A stretch of 64,000 nucleotides of DNA from Synechococcus sp. CBW1107 (lineage in GTDB: Bacteria > Cyanobacteriota > Cyanobacteriia > PCC-6307 > Cyanobiaceae): assembly GCF_015841355.1 (NCBI RefSeq), contig NZ_CP064908.1:1054001-1118000 (forward strand). The letters run 5' to 3'. The position numbers were made by a program, and so were the translations under genes. Under the pieces are notes generated by a model. That model was not told the DNA's origin, ran no database searches, and worked only from the letters and a program-made list of their open reading frames with translations. Within the stretch, counting starts at the first letter, position 1. Each line of letters opens with the position of its first letter. This document shows, piece after piece, positions 10,901 through 20,760 of the stretch.

Positions 10901-12570
10901 GGCCGCAGGGCCGATCCTCGCCGCCCCAGGTGCATCTCCAGGCTCATCACCAGCTCCTCGCGGAGCGGATCGATCGGAGGATTGGTGACCTGGGCGAAGC
11001 GCTGCTTGAAGTAGTCGTAGAGAAGGTGGGGCTTGCCCGAGAGCACCGCCAGGGGGATGTCGTCGCCCATGCAGTAGGTGGGTTCCTTGCCCTGGCCGGC
11101 CATCTCCTCGATCACCAGATCCAGATCCTCGGCGGTGAAGCCGAAGGCGGTCTGATGGCGGAGGAGGTCGAGGTCGCCGAGCTGATGCTCCGTGCGCCAG
11201 GGCTGGGGCTCGAGCGAGCGACGATGTTCCTGCAGCCAGGCGGCATAGGGATAGCGGGAGGCCGCTTCCTCCTTCACCTGCCAGTTCTGCAGCAGCCGGC
11301 CCTGCTCGAGGTCCACCGCCAGCATCTGGCCGGGACCGAGGCGGCCCTTCTCGACGATGCGGCTTTCGTCGATCTCCACCACCCCGGTTTCCGACCCCAT
11401 CACCACGAGGCCATCGCTGGTGATGCAATAGCGGGCGGGGCGCAGTCCGTTGCGATCAAGGGTCGCGCCCACACTGCGGCCGTCGCTGAACACCAGCAGG
11501 GCCGGACCGTCCCAGGGCTCCTGCAGACAGGCGGAATACTCGTAGAAGGCCCGGACATCCGGGCGGGACTCCAGCTCGGGCTGCTGGCGGAACGCTTCCG
11601 GCACCAGGGTCAGCAGGCTGTCGGTGATCGGTCGGCCACTGCGAACCATCAGCTCGAGCATGGCGTCGAGATTGGCCGAATCACTGAAGGCGGCATTGAC
11701 CACGGGCTTGAGGTCGGAGGCTGCCTCACCCCAGACCGCATCGAGATGGGACTCGGCCGCCTGGGCCCAGTTGATGTTCCCCAGCAGGGTGTTGATCTCC
11801 CCGTTGTGACCCAGGATCCGCATCGGCTGGGCCAGGGGCCATCGCGGCAGGGTGTTGGTGCTGAAACGGCGGTGATAGACCGCGAAACTCACCGCGAAAC
11901 GCCGATCACGCAGATCGGCATAGAAGGCCGACAGCACCTCGGAGCGCACCATGCCCTTATACACAAGGGTCCGGCCGCTGAAGGAGGCGAAGTAGAGGTC
12001 GTTGGGATCACCGCCCGGAGCGGCCCGCACCAGATCGACGGCCCGGCGCCGGCAGCGGAACAGCTGGGATTCGAGCGCATCGCCCGGCTCGGGGCCTTCC
12101 ACCAGCCACTGCTCGATGCGTGGGGCGGTCTGAAGCGCAAGGGGTCCGAGAACCGAGGGATCCACGGGCACCTCACGCCAGCCCAGGCTGCGCAGACCCA
12201 CCAGGGAGGCCGCCTGCTCACACAGGCGCTTGTACTCCTGGCGTTTCGGCTCCGCGACCGGCAGGAAGACCATCCCCAGGCCCCGGCGACCTTCCGCCGC
12301 CTGGGCGGATTCAGGCCAGACCTCCCCCAGGTAGCTCCAGGGAATGCCGCAGAGCACCCCGGCGCCGTCGCCGGAATCGCCGTCGCCGCCGCAGCCGCCG
12401 CGGTGCTCCATGCAGCCCAGGCCGCGCAGGGCCTGCTCCAGCAGCCAGTGACTGGGCTCACCGCTCAGCTGGGCCAGAAAGCCAACCCCGCAGGCATCCT
12501 TCTCACCCGCGACCTCCGTGGGCGCCGGACTGTCGCAATGGGGCCAAGCAGAGCGGCGATGAAGAGGCAT
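7972..12570 (-). CDS. gltS: Ferredoxin-dependent glutamate synthase (large single subunit)
   Basis: Makes two glutamates from glutamine and 2-oxoglutarate using reduced ferredoxin, the central step of nitrogen assimilation with glutamine synthetase. The 1532-residue length fits. Order: N-terminal class II glutamine amidotransferase domain with nucleophile Cys27 (DACGVGFLAQLSG), a central domain, the FMN-binding barrel (GGKSNSGEGGEDP, ISGHDGGTGASP), and a 3Fe-4S motif near residue 1150 (CIMARVCHTNNC, CX5CX4C). A C-terminal beta-helix GXXGXXXG domain ends the protein. Residues before Cys27 are probably removed to expose the nucleophile. No NADPH-subunit gene lies nearby, consistent with ferredoxin use. 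Also named glsF. The upstream 130 bases show no riboswitch I could confirm. Confidence 0.97.
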   Translation of the reverse strand: MPLHRRSAWPHCDSPAPTEVAGEKDACGVGFLAQLSGEPSHWLLEQALRGLGCMEHRGGCGGDGDSGDGAGVLCGIPWSYLGEVWPESAQAAEGRRGLGMVFLPVAEPKRQEYKRLCEQAASLVGLRSLGWREVPVDPSVLGPLALQTAPRIEQWLVEGPEPGDALESQLFRCRRRAVDLVRAAPGGDPNDLYFASFSGRTLVYKGMVRSEVLSAFYADLRDRRFAVSFAVYHRRFSTNTLPRWPLAQPMRILGHNGEINTLLGNINWAQAAESHLDAVWGEAASDLKPVVNAAFSDSANLDAMLELMVRSGRPITDSLLTLVPEAFRQQPELESRPDVRAFYEYSACLQEPWDGPALLVFSDGRSVGATLDRNGLRPARYCITSDGLVVMGSETGVVEIDESRIVEKGRLGPGQMLAVDLEQGRLLQNWQVKEEAASRYPYAAWLQEHRRSLEPQPWRTEHQLGDLDLLRHQTAFGFTAEDLDLVIEEMAGQGKEPTYCMGDDIPLAVLSGKPHLLYDYFKQRFAQVTNPPIDPLREELVMSLEMHLGRRGSALRPEPSAASVLHLATPVLNESDLEALPHQGLATTTLTTLYGLDQGPAGLEAAVQRLCQAAEQAVQNGSQILVLSDRAAEGLSATTTFIPALLAVGAVHQHLLRLGVRLHCSLVIDTAQCWSTHHLACLIGFGASAVCPWLTWETTRHWLDHPKTRSLMERGKLPAIDAAKAQANVRKALEAGLRKILSKIGISLLASYHGAQIFEAIGIGADLIDLAFRGTTSRVAGLSLRDLANETLAFHAKAFPELNRTKLEFMGFVQYRSGGEFHLNSPEMAKALHAAVAAGPGYDHFATYRTLLENRPVTGLRDLLELRPSPTPLPIEQVESVESICSRFCTGGMSLGALSREAHEVLAVAMNRIGGKSNSGEGGEDPARYHPLTDVDEEGRSATLPTLRGLVPGDSACSAIKQVASGRFGVTPEYLRSGQQLEIKVAQGAKPGEGGQLPGPKVDAYIGWLRNSKPGVALISPPPHHDIYSIEDLAQLIHDLHQVHPTAKVSVKLVAEIGIGTIAAGVAKANADVIQISGHDGGTGASPLSSIKHAGSPWELGLSEVHRSLLANGLRNRVLLRADGGLKTGWDVVMAALLGAEEYGFGSVAMIAEGCIMARVCHTNNCPVGVATQKEALRKRFTGLPEHVVNFFLYVAEEVRQLLSVLGVARLDDLIGRVELLHPRQVALAKTSALDLTCLLAPLPGSDDRSWLRHDSHAHGNGVILEDQLLADPEVLAAIEQHGHVARRLTIVNTDRSVGARLAGELAARHGNKGFEGLLDFCFEGAAGQSFGAFTLQGMNLRLEGDANDYVGKGINGGRITVVPSAATRDPGNQVILGNTCLYGATGGELFALGRAGERFAVRNSGARTVVEGCGDHCCEYMTGGVVVVLGSTGRNVAAGMTGGVAFLLDEEDALGGLLNPEIVSVHPLETPEQEQLIKPLLEAHLEVTGSRRAAEILANWPQWRSRFKVLVPPSEVATVGLLEREKLAMAT

Positions 12571-12702
12571 AGCCCGGCAAAAACCTGTCGGTAGACCGCA
12601 GAAGCCTCGAACAAGGCGACTTCCGCGCGGAAAGGGATTTTGATCCTAGAGACGTGGGTTCAGCGTTAGCGTTCACCACCAACGGATACGGGTCCAATCG
12701 TG

Positions 12703-14535
12703 ATGCGTTGCCGATCCCTGCCAGCCGGGCTGATCAGTCTGGCGGTGATGGCTTTGCTGCCGGCCGCCGACGGCGCCCTTTTACGGGCCCAGGCCGGCCC
12801 CACCGCCTCCACGGCTGGGGCCAGATTCGGTGAACTGCTGGCCCGCAGCCCCTCCGCTCCGCGCCAGGAGGGCCAACGGATCGTCATCAATGGTCGGGAG
12901 CAGAGCGCCCGCTGGCAATGGCTCCCGGCCGTCGGGGGCAACCCCGCCCAGGTGTGGCTGCCGCTCGAGGTGCTGCAGGGCCAGCTGGGGGTCGCCAGCA
13001 GCAGCCGCGCCGATGGAAGTCTGGAGCTGGAGTGGTTCGGGCGGAAGCAACTGGTGTCCACCGGCGACCAGCGCAGCCTCGACGACGAGGTGGCCATCGA
13101 GGCCAGCCCGTTGCTGCAGGCCGCCGGGGTCCGCATTCAGAGCGACGGAGACCGCCTGGTTCTGGAGATGCCTCTGCCCGGTCTGGTTCGGGTGAGGGCC
13201 TCACCCCCGGGACCCGATCGCCGGGTGGTGCTGGATCTCAACGGGGCGGCGGTGGTCCGTCAGGAATCGGGTCAGATTCTGCTGGGCCTGCTCAGCACCG
13301 CTGACCAGCGCTCGCAACTGCAGAGACTGGGCGTGCCGGTCAGCTCCAGCCGTGAGGGGCTGCTGCTGCGACCGAGCGGTGGGGGCCGGGTCCTGACCCT
13401 CGGGGGACCCGACCGGGTGGTCTTCGCCATCCCTCCGGGGTCCACCGACGGGGGAACACCGGCGGCGACCCCGGCTGTGCCGCCCCTCGATCCCAGGCTG
13501 CAGGCCCTGCTCAATCGCAGTGTCAGCATCGATCGTCAGGTGCTGCCCGTGGGATCGCGGCGGATGCTGATCAGCAGCGTCCGCTTCGATCCCCGCCAGA
13601 GTCCCCTCGATCTGCGGCTGCTCACCAGTCCCTCCGGGATGCAGGGGCTGTCTTCGCTCACAGCCCTGGCCCAGCGGGAGCAGGCCCTTGTGGCCATCAA
13701 CGGCGGCTTCTTCAACCGCATCCGGAGGCTGCCCCTGGGGGCCCTCAAGGCCGAGGGACGCTGGCTTTCCGGACCGATCCTCAACCGTGGGGCCATGGGC
13801 TGGCAGCCCGGAGGCCTGCCCAGCTTCGGCAGGCTGTCCCTTCAGGAACAGCTCATCGACGAGAGGGGCCAGCGCTGGCCCCTCTCGAGCCTGAACAGTG
13901 GTTATGTGCAGCGGGGCCTGGCTCGCTACACCGCCGACTGGGGCGGCGGTTACCAGGCCCTCAGCGGCAACGAAGCGGGGGTGTTGATCCGGGACGGGGT
14001 GGTGCTGCAGCGGCTTGATGGCGCCCAGCTGCAACGGGGCATCCCCCTGGGCCGCGAAGACACCCTGGTGGTGGGCAGGGCCGGTGTCATGCCCCCCTGG
14101 CCTGAGGCCAGCCGGCTCACGCTCTCCAGCCAACCCAGTGACCCGCTCGGCCAGCAGGCCTACGTGATGGGGGGTGGACCCCTGCTGCTCCTGGGTGGTC
14201 GGATCGTCCTCAACGGCACGGCCGAAGGTTTCAGCAGCGCCTTCCAGGGCCAAGGGGCACCACGCACCGTGATCGGCAGCGATGGCCGCCAGATCTGGTT
14301 GCTGACGCTGCAGGGGGTGGATCACGCCGGGCCGACCCTGGGTGAAACAGCCGTCCTGCTGCGGCAACTGGGGTTGCGTGAGGCCCTCAACCTCGATGGA
14401 GGCAGCTCCACCGGACTGTTCGTCGGCAACACACAGACTGTGCGGGGCCGGGGAGTGGCCGCCTCGATCCACAACGGCCTCGGTCTGGTGCCCCGAAGCG
14501 GGCAGGCCCTGGGCAGTGAGAGAGCCGGACGCTGA
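12703..14535 (+). CDS. Exported phosphodiester glycosidase (NAGPA/DUF2233) family protein
   Basis: About 610 residues. It begins with a signal-peptide-like segment (MRCRSLPAGLISLAVMALLPAADGALLRA). The N-terminal half (residues about 40-250) is a beta-rich segment with PLEVL-type repeats resembling the copper-amine-oxidase-N/AMIN style envelope modules; this is a weak resemblance. The C-terminal half has the NAGPA/phosphodiester glycosidase signature: ALVAINGGFFNR, then LPLGALKAEGRWLSG, and at the end LNLDGGSSTGLFVG with RGVAASIHNGLGLVPR. It probably acts in the periplasm or at the wall on a glycan phosphodiester; the substrate is unknown. Start: ATG at 12703, with GTG directly before it at 12700. 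It is divergent from gltS. Confidence 0.82.
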   Translation: MRCRSLPAGLISLAVMALLPAADGALLRAQAGPTASTAGARFGELLARSPSAPRQEGQRIVINGREQSARWQWLPAVGGNPAQVWLPLEVLQGQLGVASSSRADGSLELEWFGRKQLVSTGDQRSLDDEVAIEASPLLQAAGVRIQSDGDRLVLEMPLPGLVRVRASPPGPDRRVVLDLNGAAVVRQESGQILLGLLSTADQRSQLQRLGVPVSSSREGLLLRPSGGGRVLTLGGPDRVVFAIPPGSTDGGTPAATPAVPPLDPRLQALLNRSVSIDRQVLPVGSRRMLISSVRFDPRQSPLDLRLLTSPSGMQGLSSLTALAQREQALVAINGGFFNRIRRLPLGALKAEGRWLSGPILNRGAMGWQPGGLPSFGRLSLQEQLIDERGQRWPLSSLNSGYVQRGLARYTADWGGGYQALSGNEAGVLIRDGVVLQRLDGAQLQRGIPLGREDTLVVGRAGVMPPWPEASRLTLSSQPSDPLGQQAYVMGGGPLLLLGGRIVLNGTAEGFSSAFQGQGAPRTVIGSDGRQIWLLTLQGVDHAGPTLGETAVLLRQLGLREALNLDGGSSTGLFVGNTQTVRGRGVAASIHNGLGLVPRSGQALGSERAGR

Positions 14536-14601
14536 ACCCCATGGGCTCCAAGCCCTGGCAAGCTGGAATCAGCCTCTGCCGCCGACGAGCGCGACCGCCC
14601 C

Positions 14602-14958
14602 ATGCCCAAGGGTCTGAGCCTGCGCCTGTCAGCAGCGGCGGCGGCCGAGCTCGGCCGCCAGGCCGCTGTGGCCGGAACCCCCGGCCTGATGCACCTCGAC
14701 CTGGTGCAGGGCGGCTGCGAGCAGTGGGTGATCCGGATCCGTCCCGGCCATCTGGCGGGGGTTCCCGTGGCCCGGGCCGATGGCATCACCCTGCACGCCC
14801 CCTCTGCTCAGGTTCCCCTGCTGGCGGGGCTGAGCCTCGATTACCGCGGGGATCTCAGCGGTGGAGGCTTCCTGATCCGCTCCAGCGGGGGGGTGAGCTG
14901 CTGCGCCTGCGGAGCCGCCTTCAGCCGCACAGGCCCCGGGGGGACCACGACAAAGTAA
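14602..14958 (+). CDS. HesB/IscA-like (A-type Fe-S carrier related) protein
   Basis: Protein of 118 residues with the HesB/A-type outline: [14 protein letters not shown], then [22 protein letters not shown] carrying a first Cys, then a C-terminal SCCACGAAF where CxCG matches the usual paired cysteines. Canonical A-type carriers have C-x(60-65)-CGC; this one is divergent (GGCEQW and CCACG), so it may be an accessory or regulatory member rather than a classical IscA. It lies 52 bases upstream of rpsL on the same strand and may be part of the ribosomal transcript. The ATG at 14602 is the evident start. Confidence 0.75.
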   Translation: MPKGLSLRLSAAAAAELGRQAAVAGTPGLMHLDLVQGGCEQWVIRIRPGHLAGVPVARADGITLHAPSAQVPLLAGLSLDYRGDLSGGGFLIRSSGGVSCCACGAAFSRTGPGGTTTK

Positions 14959-15010
14959 GGTGACGGATTGTCGAAACGGTCGGACGTCCGGCCTAATTCT
15001 CCGGCCCTCG

Positions 15011-15385
15011 ATGCCCACGATTCAGCAGCTGATCCGCACCGAGCGGCAGCACCTCACCCGCAAGACCAAGTCACCCGCACTTCGCGCCTGCCCAGAGCGA
15101 CGCGGGGTCTGCACCCGCGTGTACACCTCCACCCCGAAGAAGCCGAACTCGGCCCTCCGCAAGGTGGCTCGGGTGCGTCTCACCTCAGGCTTCGAAGTCA
15201 CGGCTTACATCCCCGGGATCGGCCACAACCTGCAGGAGCACTCCGTGGTGCTGATCCGTGGAGGCCGCGTCAAGGACCTTCCCGGCGTCCGCTACCACAT
15301 CATCCGCGGCACTCTTGACACCTCCGGTGTCAAGGACCGCCGCCAGAGCCGGTCCAAGTACGGCGCCAAGACCCCCAAGGGCTGA
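15011..15385 (+). CDS. rpsL: 30S ribosomal protein S12
   Basis: Decoding-centre ribosomal protein, 124 residues, with the universal sequences [18 protein letters not shown] and [34 protein letters not shown]. The PNSA and [10 protein letters not shown] segments contain the sites where streptomycin-resistance changes occur in other bacteria; here they appear wild type (Lys in KKPNS). The ATG at 15011 gives the standard MPTIQQLIR start. First gene of the str-type operon rpsL-rpsG-fusA-tuf-rpsJ. Confidence 0.98.
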   Translation: MPTIQQLIRTERQHLTRKTKSPALRACPERRGVCTRVYTSTPKKPNSALRKVARVRLTSGFEVTAYIPGIGHNLQEHSVVLIRGGRVKDLPGVRYHIIRGTLDTSGVKDRRQSRSKYGAKTPKG

Positions 15386-15444
15386 TCTCAGGCCCCTGAT
15401 CGTCTTTCCTCCCACTCCCTCGCACCGCCGATCCCCACAGGTTT

Positions 15445-15915
15445 ATGTCCCGCCGCAACGCTGCTGAGAAGCGCCCGATTCTTCCTGACCCCCAGTTCAA
15501 CAGCCGCCTGGCCTCCATGGTCGTGGCACGGCTCATGAAGCACGGCAAGAAGTCCACCGCTCAGCGGATCCTCTCCGACGCCTTCGGTCTGATCAACGAC
15601 CGCACCGGCAGCGACCCTCTCGAGGTGTTCGAAACGGCCGTGCGCAATGCCACCCCCCTGGTGGAGGTCCGCGCACGCCGGGTGGGCGGCGCCACCTACC
15701 AGGTCCCCATGGAAGTGCGGCAGGAACGCGGCACCGCCATGGCTCTGCGCTGGCTGGTCAACTTTTCCAGGGCCCGTAACGGCCGCAGCATGGCCCAGAA
15801 GCTGGCCGGTGAACTGATGGACGCCGCCAACGAAGCTGGCAGTGCCGTGCGCAAGCGCGAGGAAACCCACAAGATGGCCGAGGCCAACAAGGCCTTCGCT
15901 CACTACCGCTACTGA
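15445..15915 (+). CDS. rpsG: 30S ribosomal protein S7
   Basis: Primary 16S rRNA-binding protein that nucleates the 30S head, 156 residues, beginning [20 protein letters not shown] as in other cyanobacteria. Conserved features include the [12 protein letters not shown] stretch, the beta-hairpin region [14 protein letters not shown], and the C-terminal [20 protein letters not shown]. It lies 59 bases after rpsL and 102 before the EF-G start. Confidence 0.98.
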   Translation: MSRRNAAEKRPILPDPQFNSRLASMVVARLMKHGKKSTAQRILSDAFGLINDRTGSDPLEVFETAVRNATPLVEVRARRVGGATYQVPMEVRQERGTAMALRWLVNFSRARNGRSMAQKLAGELMDAANEAGSAVRKREETHKMAEANKAFAHYRY

Positions 15916-16017
15916 GCACCCTTTCCTGGCTGAATGGCGGGCGCCTTCAGTCAGATCAGGTCATCCATTAAACTTGCGCCCGCAAAATTCGTCGATCAAA
16001 CACCGGAGACTTTCCCC

Positions 16018-18093
16018 GTGGCCCGCGCCTATCCCCTGGACCGCGTCAGAAATATCGGCATCGCAGCCCATATCGACGCGGGCAAGACCACCACGACCGA
16101 GCGGATCCTGTTCTATTCAGGCGTGGTCCACAAAATGGGCGAGGTGCACGATGGCGCCGCTGTGACCGACTGGATGGAGCAGGAGCGCGAGCGCGGCATC
16201 ACCATCACGGCGGCGGCCATCTCCACCAGCTGGAAGGATCACCGCATCAACATCATCGACACCCCTGGACACGTCGATTTCACCATTGAGGTGGAGCGCT
16301 CGATGCGGGTGCTCGATGGCGTCGTGGCTGTCTTCTGCGCTGTTGGCGGTGTGCAGCCCCAGTCCGAAACGGTGTGGCGCCAGGCCGATCGCTACAACGT
16401 TCCCCGGATCGTGTTCGTCAACAAGATGGACCGCACCGGTGCCAACTTCCTCAAGGTCTACGACCAGATCAAGGATCGCCTCAAGGCCAGTGCCGTTCCT
16501 CTGCAACTGCCCATCGGCGCAGAAGGAGAACTCAAGGGCATCATTGACCTGGTGAGGAACAAGGCCGTTATTTACACCAATGATCTGGGCACAGACATCC
16601 TCGAGGGCGAAATCCCTGAAGCGATGAAAGAGGAAGCCGCCGAGTGGCGCGGCAAGTTGATGGAATCGGTCGCTGAAACCGACGAAGAGCTGCTGGAAGC
16701 CTTCCTTGAAAACGGAGAGCTCACCCAGGAGCAGCTGATCAAAGGCATTCGTACCGGTGTGGTCAAGCATGGCCTGGTGCCGATGCTCTGCGGCTCGGCC
16801 TTCAAGAACAAAGGCGTCCAGCTTGTGCTGGATGCCGTCGTCGATTACCTGCCCGCCCCGGTTGACGTTCCGCCGATCACGGGTCTGCTCCCCGATGGCA
16901 CGGAATCCAACCGTCCCTGCGACGACAACGCCCCCTTCAGCGCTCTGGCGTTCAAGGTGATGGCCGATCCCTACGGCAAGCTCACCTTTGTGCGCATGTA
17001 CTCCGGGGTGCTCCAGAAAGGCAGCTACGTGCTCAACAGCACCAAGGACAAGAAGGAGCGCATCTCCCGCCTTATCCTGCTCAAAGCCGACGATCGCGAG
17101 GAAGTGGACGAGTTGCGCGCCGGTGATCTCGGCGCTGTTCTCGGCCTCAAGGACACCACCACCGGAGACACTCTCTGTGTGGAAAGCGACCCGATCATCC
17201 TGGAATCCCTGTTCATCCCCGAACCGGTGATCTCTGTGGCGGTGGAGCCCAAAACCAAGGGCGATATGGAGAAGCTCTCCAAAGCTCTTCAATCGCTCTC
17301 GGAAGAGGATCCCACCTTCCGGGTGTCCACGGATCCTGAAACCAGCCAGACCGTGATCGCCGGCATGGGCGAGCTGCACCTCGAGATCCTTGTGGACCGC
17401 ATGCTGCGGGAATTCAAGGTGGAAGCGAATATCGGCGCCCCTCAGGTGTCCTACCGCGAAACCATCCGCGCCAGAGCCAAGGGTGAAGGCAAGTTCGCCC
17501 GGCAGACCGGTGGTAAAGGGCAGTACGGGCACGTGGTGATCGAGATGGAACCCGGTGAACCCGGTTCGGGGTTTGAATTCGTCAACAAGATTGTTGGTGG
17601 CATCGTTCCCAAGGAGTACATCGGACCAGCCGAGAACGGCATGAAGGAGACCTGTCAGTCCGGAGTGATTGCAGGCTTCCCGATGATCGACATCAAGGTC
17701 ACCATGATCGATGGGTCGTACCACGATGTCGACTCCTCCGAAATGGCGTTCAAGATCGCCGGCTCCATGGCCTTCAAAGACGGCGTCAAGAAGTGCAATC
17801 CCGTGCTTCTTGAGCCGATGATGAAGGTGGAAGTCGAGATCCCCGAGGATTTCCTCGGTTCGGTCATCGGCGACCTGTCCTCCCGTCGTGGACAGGTCGA
17901 AGGGCAATCCATCGACAACGGACAGTCTAAAGTCCAGTCCAAGGTGCCCCTGGCCGAAATGTTCGGCTACGCCACTCAACTCCGATCCATGACCCAGGGT
18001 CGGGGTATTTTCTCGATGGAGTTCAGCCATTACGAGGAAGTTCCTCGCAATGTTGCTGAGGCCATCATTGCCAAGAATCAGGGCAATTCCTGA
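16018..18093 (+). CDS. fusA: Elongation factor G
   Basis: Translocation GTPase, 691 residues. The G-domain motifs are [15 protein letters not shown] (G1), RGITI (G2), DTPGHVDFT (G3), NKMDR (G4) and GSAF (G5). These are followed by domains II-V, ending in [20 protein letters not shown] start at the GTG at 16018 ([22 protein letters not shown]), which matches the usual EF-G N-terminus (MARxxP...RNIGIxAHIDAG). The longer frame from 15934 would add residues not seen in the family. It is in the str operon between rpsG and tuf, with 39 bases to tuf. Confidence 0.97.
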   Translation: MARAYPLDRVRNIGIAAHIDAGKTTTTERILFYSGVVHKMGEVHDGAAVTDWMEQERERGITITAAAISTSWKDHRINIIDTPGHVDFTIEVERSMRVLDGVVAVFCAVGGVQPQSETVWRQADRYNVPRIVFVNKMDRTGANFLKVYDQIKDRLKASAVPLQLPIGAEGELKGIIDLVRNKAVIYTNDLGTDILEGEIPEAMKEEAAEWRGKLMESVAETDEELLEAFLENGELTQEQLIKGIRTGVVKHGLVPMLCGSAFKNKGVQLVLDAVVDYLPAPVDVPPITGLLPDGTESNRPCDDNAPFSALAFKVMADPYGKLTFVRMYSGVLQKGSYVLNSTKDKKERISRLILLKADDREEVDELRAGDLGAVLGLKDTTTGDTLCVESDPIILESLFIPEPVISVAVEPKTKGDMEKLSKALQSLSEEDPTFRVSTDPETSQTVIAGMGELHLEILVDRMLREFKVEANIGAPQVSYRETIRARAKGEGKFARQTGGKGQYGHVVIEMEPGEPGSGFEFVNKIVGGIVPKEYIGPAENGMKETCQSGVIAGFPMIDIKVTMIDGSYHDVDSSEMAFKIAGSMAFKDGVKKCNPVLLEPMMKVEVEIPEDFLGSVIGDLSSRRGQVEGQSIDNGQSKVQSKVPLAEMFGYATQLRSMTQGRGIFSMEFSHYEEVPRNVAEAIIAKNQGNS

Positions 18094-18132
18094 TCTCTCA
18101 ACCCTAACAACACCCCCCGATTCTTTCCTTCA

Positions 18133-19362
18133 ATGGCTCGCGAGAAGTTTCAGAGGAACAAACCTCACGTCAACATCGGCACCATCGGCCACGTCGACCA
18201 CGGCAAGACCACCCTCACTGCCGCCATCACCAACGTGCTGGCTTCCCTTGGCCAGGCCAAGGCCCAGGCCTACGACGACATCGATGGTGCTCCTGAAGAG
18301 AAGGAGCGGGGCATCACGATCAACACGGCCCACGTCGAGTACGAAACCGACAAGCGTCATTACGCCCACGTCGACTGCCCTGGTCACGCGGACTACGTCA
18401 AGAACATGATCACCGGTGCCGCCCAGATGGACGGCGCCATCCTGGTGGTGGCCGCCACCGACGGCCCGATGGCCCAGACCAAGGAGCACATCCTGCTGGC
18501 CAAGCAGGTGGGCGTTCCTGCCCTGGTGGTGTTCCTCAACAAGAAGGACATGGTCGACGACGAGGAGATCCTCGAACTCGTCGAACTGGAAATGCGTGAG
18601 CTGCTCAGCAGCTACGACTTCCCCGGCGATGACATCCCCATCATCGCCGGTTCTGCCCTCAAGGCTCTCGAGCACATCCAGGGCGGCGGCAAGGGCATCC
18701 GCGGCGAGAACGAGTGGGTCGACAAGATCCTCGATCTGATGGATGCGGTGGATGAGTCGATCCCCGAGCCTGAGCGTGAGATCGACAAGCCCTTCCTGAT
18801 GGCTGTCGAAGACGTGTTCTCGATCACCGGACGCGGCACCGTGGCCACCGGCCGGATCGAGCGCGGCAAGGTGAAAGTGGGCGAAACCGTCCAGATCGTG
18901 GGCATCAAGGACACCCGCGAGACCACCGTCACCGGCGTGGAAATGTTCCGCAAACTGCTCGACGAAGGCATGGCCGGAGACAACGTCGGCCTGCTCCTGC
19001 GTGGTGTGCAGAAGGAGGACATCGAGCGCGGCATGGTGCTGGTCAAGCCCAACTCGATCAAGCCCCACACCAAGTTCGAAGGGGAAGTTTATGTCCTCAA
19101 GAAAGAAGAGGGTGGCCGCCACACCCCCTTCTTCGCTGGATACCGTCCCCAGTTCTATATCCGCACCACGGATGTGACTGGTCAGATCACGGCCTTCACC
19201 GCCGACGATGGCTCCAACGTCGAAATGGTCATGCCGGGTGACCGCATCAAGATGTCCGCTGAGCTGATCTGCCCTGTGGCCATTGAACAGGGCATGCGCT
19301 TCGCCATCCGCGAAGGCGGCCGCACCATCGGTGCCGGCGTCGTCTCCAAGATCGTCGCCTGA
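18133..19362 (+). CDS. tuf: Elongation factor Tu
   Basis: GTPase that delivers aminoacyl-tRNA to the ribosome, 409 residues. Motifs: [15 protein letters not shown] (G1), [12 protein letters not shown] (G2 region), [13 protein letters not shown] (G3), NKKDMVDD (G4), and domains II-III with [13 protein letters not shown] and the C-terminal [12 protein letters not shown]. The codon choice is strongly biased toward GC-ending codons, as expected for a highly expressed gene. It follows fusA directly and is separated from rpsJ by about 260 bases. Confidence 0.98.
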   Translation: MAREKFQRNKPHVNIGTIGHVDHGKTTLTAAITNVLASLGQAKAQAYDDIDGAPEEKERGITINTAHVEYETDKRHYAHVDCPGHADYVKNMITGAAQMDGAILVVAATDGPMAQTKEHILLAKQVGVPALVVFLNKKDMVDDEEILELVELEMRELLSSYDFPGDDIPIIAGSALKALEHIQGGGKGIRGENEWVDKILDLMDAVDESIPEPEREIDKPFLMAVEDVFSITGRGTVATGRIERGKVKVGETVQIVGIKDTRETTVTGVEMFRKLLDEGMAGDNVGLLLRGVQKEDIERGMVLVKPNSIKPHTKFEGEVYVLKKEEGGRHTPFFAGYRPQFYIRTTDVTGQITAFTADDGSNVEMVMPGDRIKMSAELICPVAIEQGMRFAIREGGRTIGAGVVSKIVA

Positions 19363-19622
19363 GGCTGAAACGGCTGCGCCGAGCCGGGGGCGGGGTCAAC
19401 CCGTTGTTCCTGGCTCGGCCAGTCCTCTTGATTCAGGGGCTGACTTCCGCCACGGACTCTGCCCCTCGTCACGCACCTCGACAACTTGACCCAACCGTCC
19501 TCGGTTGTCTTCTGTGGGGATGAGAAAGGCCACCCCCGGCCCCATCCCCACCTCTTCTTCACTTCTCTTCCCGTTCTTCGGCCGCGGTCTCCGCCAAGGC
19601 CTGCGTCCCCACGAGTCCTGCC

Positions 19623-19943
19623 ATGTCAGCCGCCATCGCTCAGCAGAAGATCCGCATCCGTCTCAAGGCGTTTGATCGCCGCATGCTGGATCTGTCCTGC
19701 GAAAAGATCATTGAAACGGCCGATCACACAGCCGCCACGGCCATCGGTCCGATTCCCCTGCCCACCAAACGCAAGATCTACTGCGTCCTGCGCTCGCCCC
19801 ACGTGGACAAGGATTCCCGTGAGCACTTCGAGACCCGCACCCACCGCCGGATCATCGACATCTACAGCCCCACGGCCAAGACGATCGACGCACTGATGAA
19901 GCTAGATCTGCCCAGCGGCGTCGATATCGAAGTGAAGCTCTGA
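19623..19943 (+). CDS. rpsJ: 30S ribosomal protein S10
   Basis: Ribosomal head protein (and NusE antitermination factor in bacteria), 106 residues. Hallmark sequences are [58 protein letters not shown] and [10 protein letters not shown]. It is the last gene of the str cluster. The 260-base space after tuf contains a possible stem (19378-19385 with 19412-19419) but no clear U-tract, so I cannot say whether rpsJ has its own promoter. A strong terminator follows 31 bases after the stop. Confidence 0.97.
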   Translation: MSAAIAQQKIRIRLKAFDRRMLDLSCEKIIETADHTAATAIGPIPLPTKRKIYCVLRSPHVDKDSREHFETRTHRRIIDIYSPTAKTIDALMKLDLPSGVDIEVKL

Positions 19944-19974
19944 GCCACCAGCTGGCTCGTCGCGACGAATTCCT

Positions 19975-20005
19975 GGACCCACCCTCCCGGTGGGTCCTTT
20001 TTTTC
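19975..20005 (+). terminator. Rho-independent terminator of the rpsL-rpsJ operon
   Basis: A perfect 9-bp GC-rich stem, GGACCCACC (19975-19983) with GGTGGGTCC (19989-19997), has a 5-base CTCCC loop and is followed directly by a run of T. It lies 31 bases after the rpsJ stop and before the LON-domain gene, so it should end the ribosomal transcript. Confidence 0.9.
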
Positions 20006-20088
20006 TAGACTCATTTCATTGTTCAGGCTCCCCGAGCAGCCCCACTCAGCAACGCCCCGACCACCCTTTACCGCCCCGCCGACCTTCC

Positions 20089-20760
20089 GTGACTGATCTG
20101 GCCGTGAGGGAACTCCCACTCTTCCCCCTGCCGGATGTGGTGCTGTTCCCGCAGGAAGTCTTGCCCCTGCATATCTTCGAGCCCCGTTACCGCATGATGT
20201 TGCGAACGGTGCTGGAAACCGACCGTCGTTTCGGTGTGGTGCGCTGGGACCCGAATCAGCAGGAGATGGCCCAGGTGGGCTGCTGCGCTGAAATTCTGCA
20301 GTGCCAGACCCAGGACGACGATCGCAGCAACATCGTCACCCTGGGCCAGCAGAGATTTCGCGTGCTCGAAGTGGTCCGCGAAGCCCCTTTCCGTGTGGCC
20401 ATGGTCAGCTGGATCGAGGACGATCCCAGTACCAGCCACGATGTGCTCCAGGATCTGGGCCATCAGGTCACCCAGGCCCTGCGGGATGTGGTGGATCTCA
20501 CCGGCAAACTGATCGGCAAGCCGACCACTCTTCCGGTGGATCTGCCTGATCTTCCTCGGGAATTGTCCTTCTGGATCGGCTCCCACCTGGGAGGGCCCGT
20601 GGCCGACCATCAGCAGGCCCTGCTGGAACTCACCGACACCTCCGAACGGCTGCGCCAGGAATTCGCACTGCTCGATCAGACCAGGCGGCAGCTGGCCGCT
20701 CGCACGGTTCTGAAGGACACCTTCAAGGATCTGGGGGAACCCAGGCAGGAACCCTCCTGA
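20089..20760 (+). CDS. LON peptidase N-terminal (substrate-binding) domain protein
   Basis: Protein of 223 residues made of one Lon N-terminal domain (PF02190) without AAA+ or protease parts. The signature is VRELPLFPLPDVVLFPQEVLPLHIFEPRYRMML near the N-terminus, then FGVVRW and a helical C-terminus. Stand-alone LON-domain proteins are widespread in cyanobacteria and plastids, with no firm function; a role in binding partner proteins is likely. Start is the GTG at 20089 (VTDLAVRELPLF). Its TGA overlaps the ATG of the next methyltransferase by one base, so the two are translationally coupled. Confidence 0.88.
   Translation: MTDLAVRELPLFPLPDVVLFPQEVLPLHIFEPRYRMMLRTVLETDRRFGVVRWDPNQQEMAQVGCCAEILQCQTQDDDRSNIVTLGQQRFRVLEVVREAPFRVAMVSWIEDDPSTSHDVLQDLGHQVTQALRDVVDLTGKLIGKPTTLPVDLPDLPRELSFWIGSHLGGPVADHQQALLELTDTSERLRQEFALLDQTRRQLAARTVLKDTFKDLGEPRQEPS

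Noticed and set aside
12571-12699. Glutamine riboswitch (glnA RNA motif) upstream of gltS
   Set aside because: I looked for the conserved CGUUCA, GGAAGU and CGAAGGAACGC elements; only scattered pieces such as GGAAGTCGCC occur, without the complete core.
19363-19622. Possible attenuator between tuf and rpsJ (stem 19378-19385/19412-19419)
   Set aside because: Stem present, but with a long loop and no T-tract; not enough for a terminator or regulator call.
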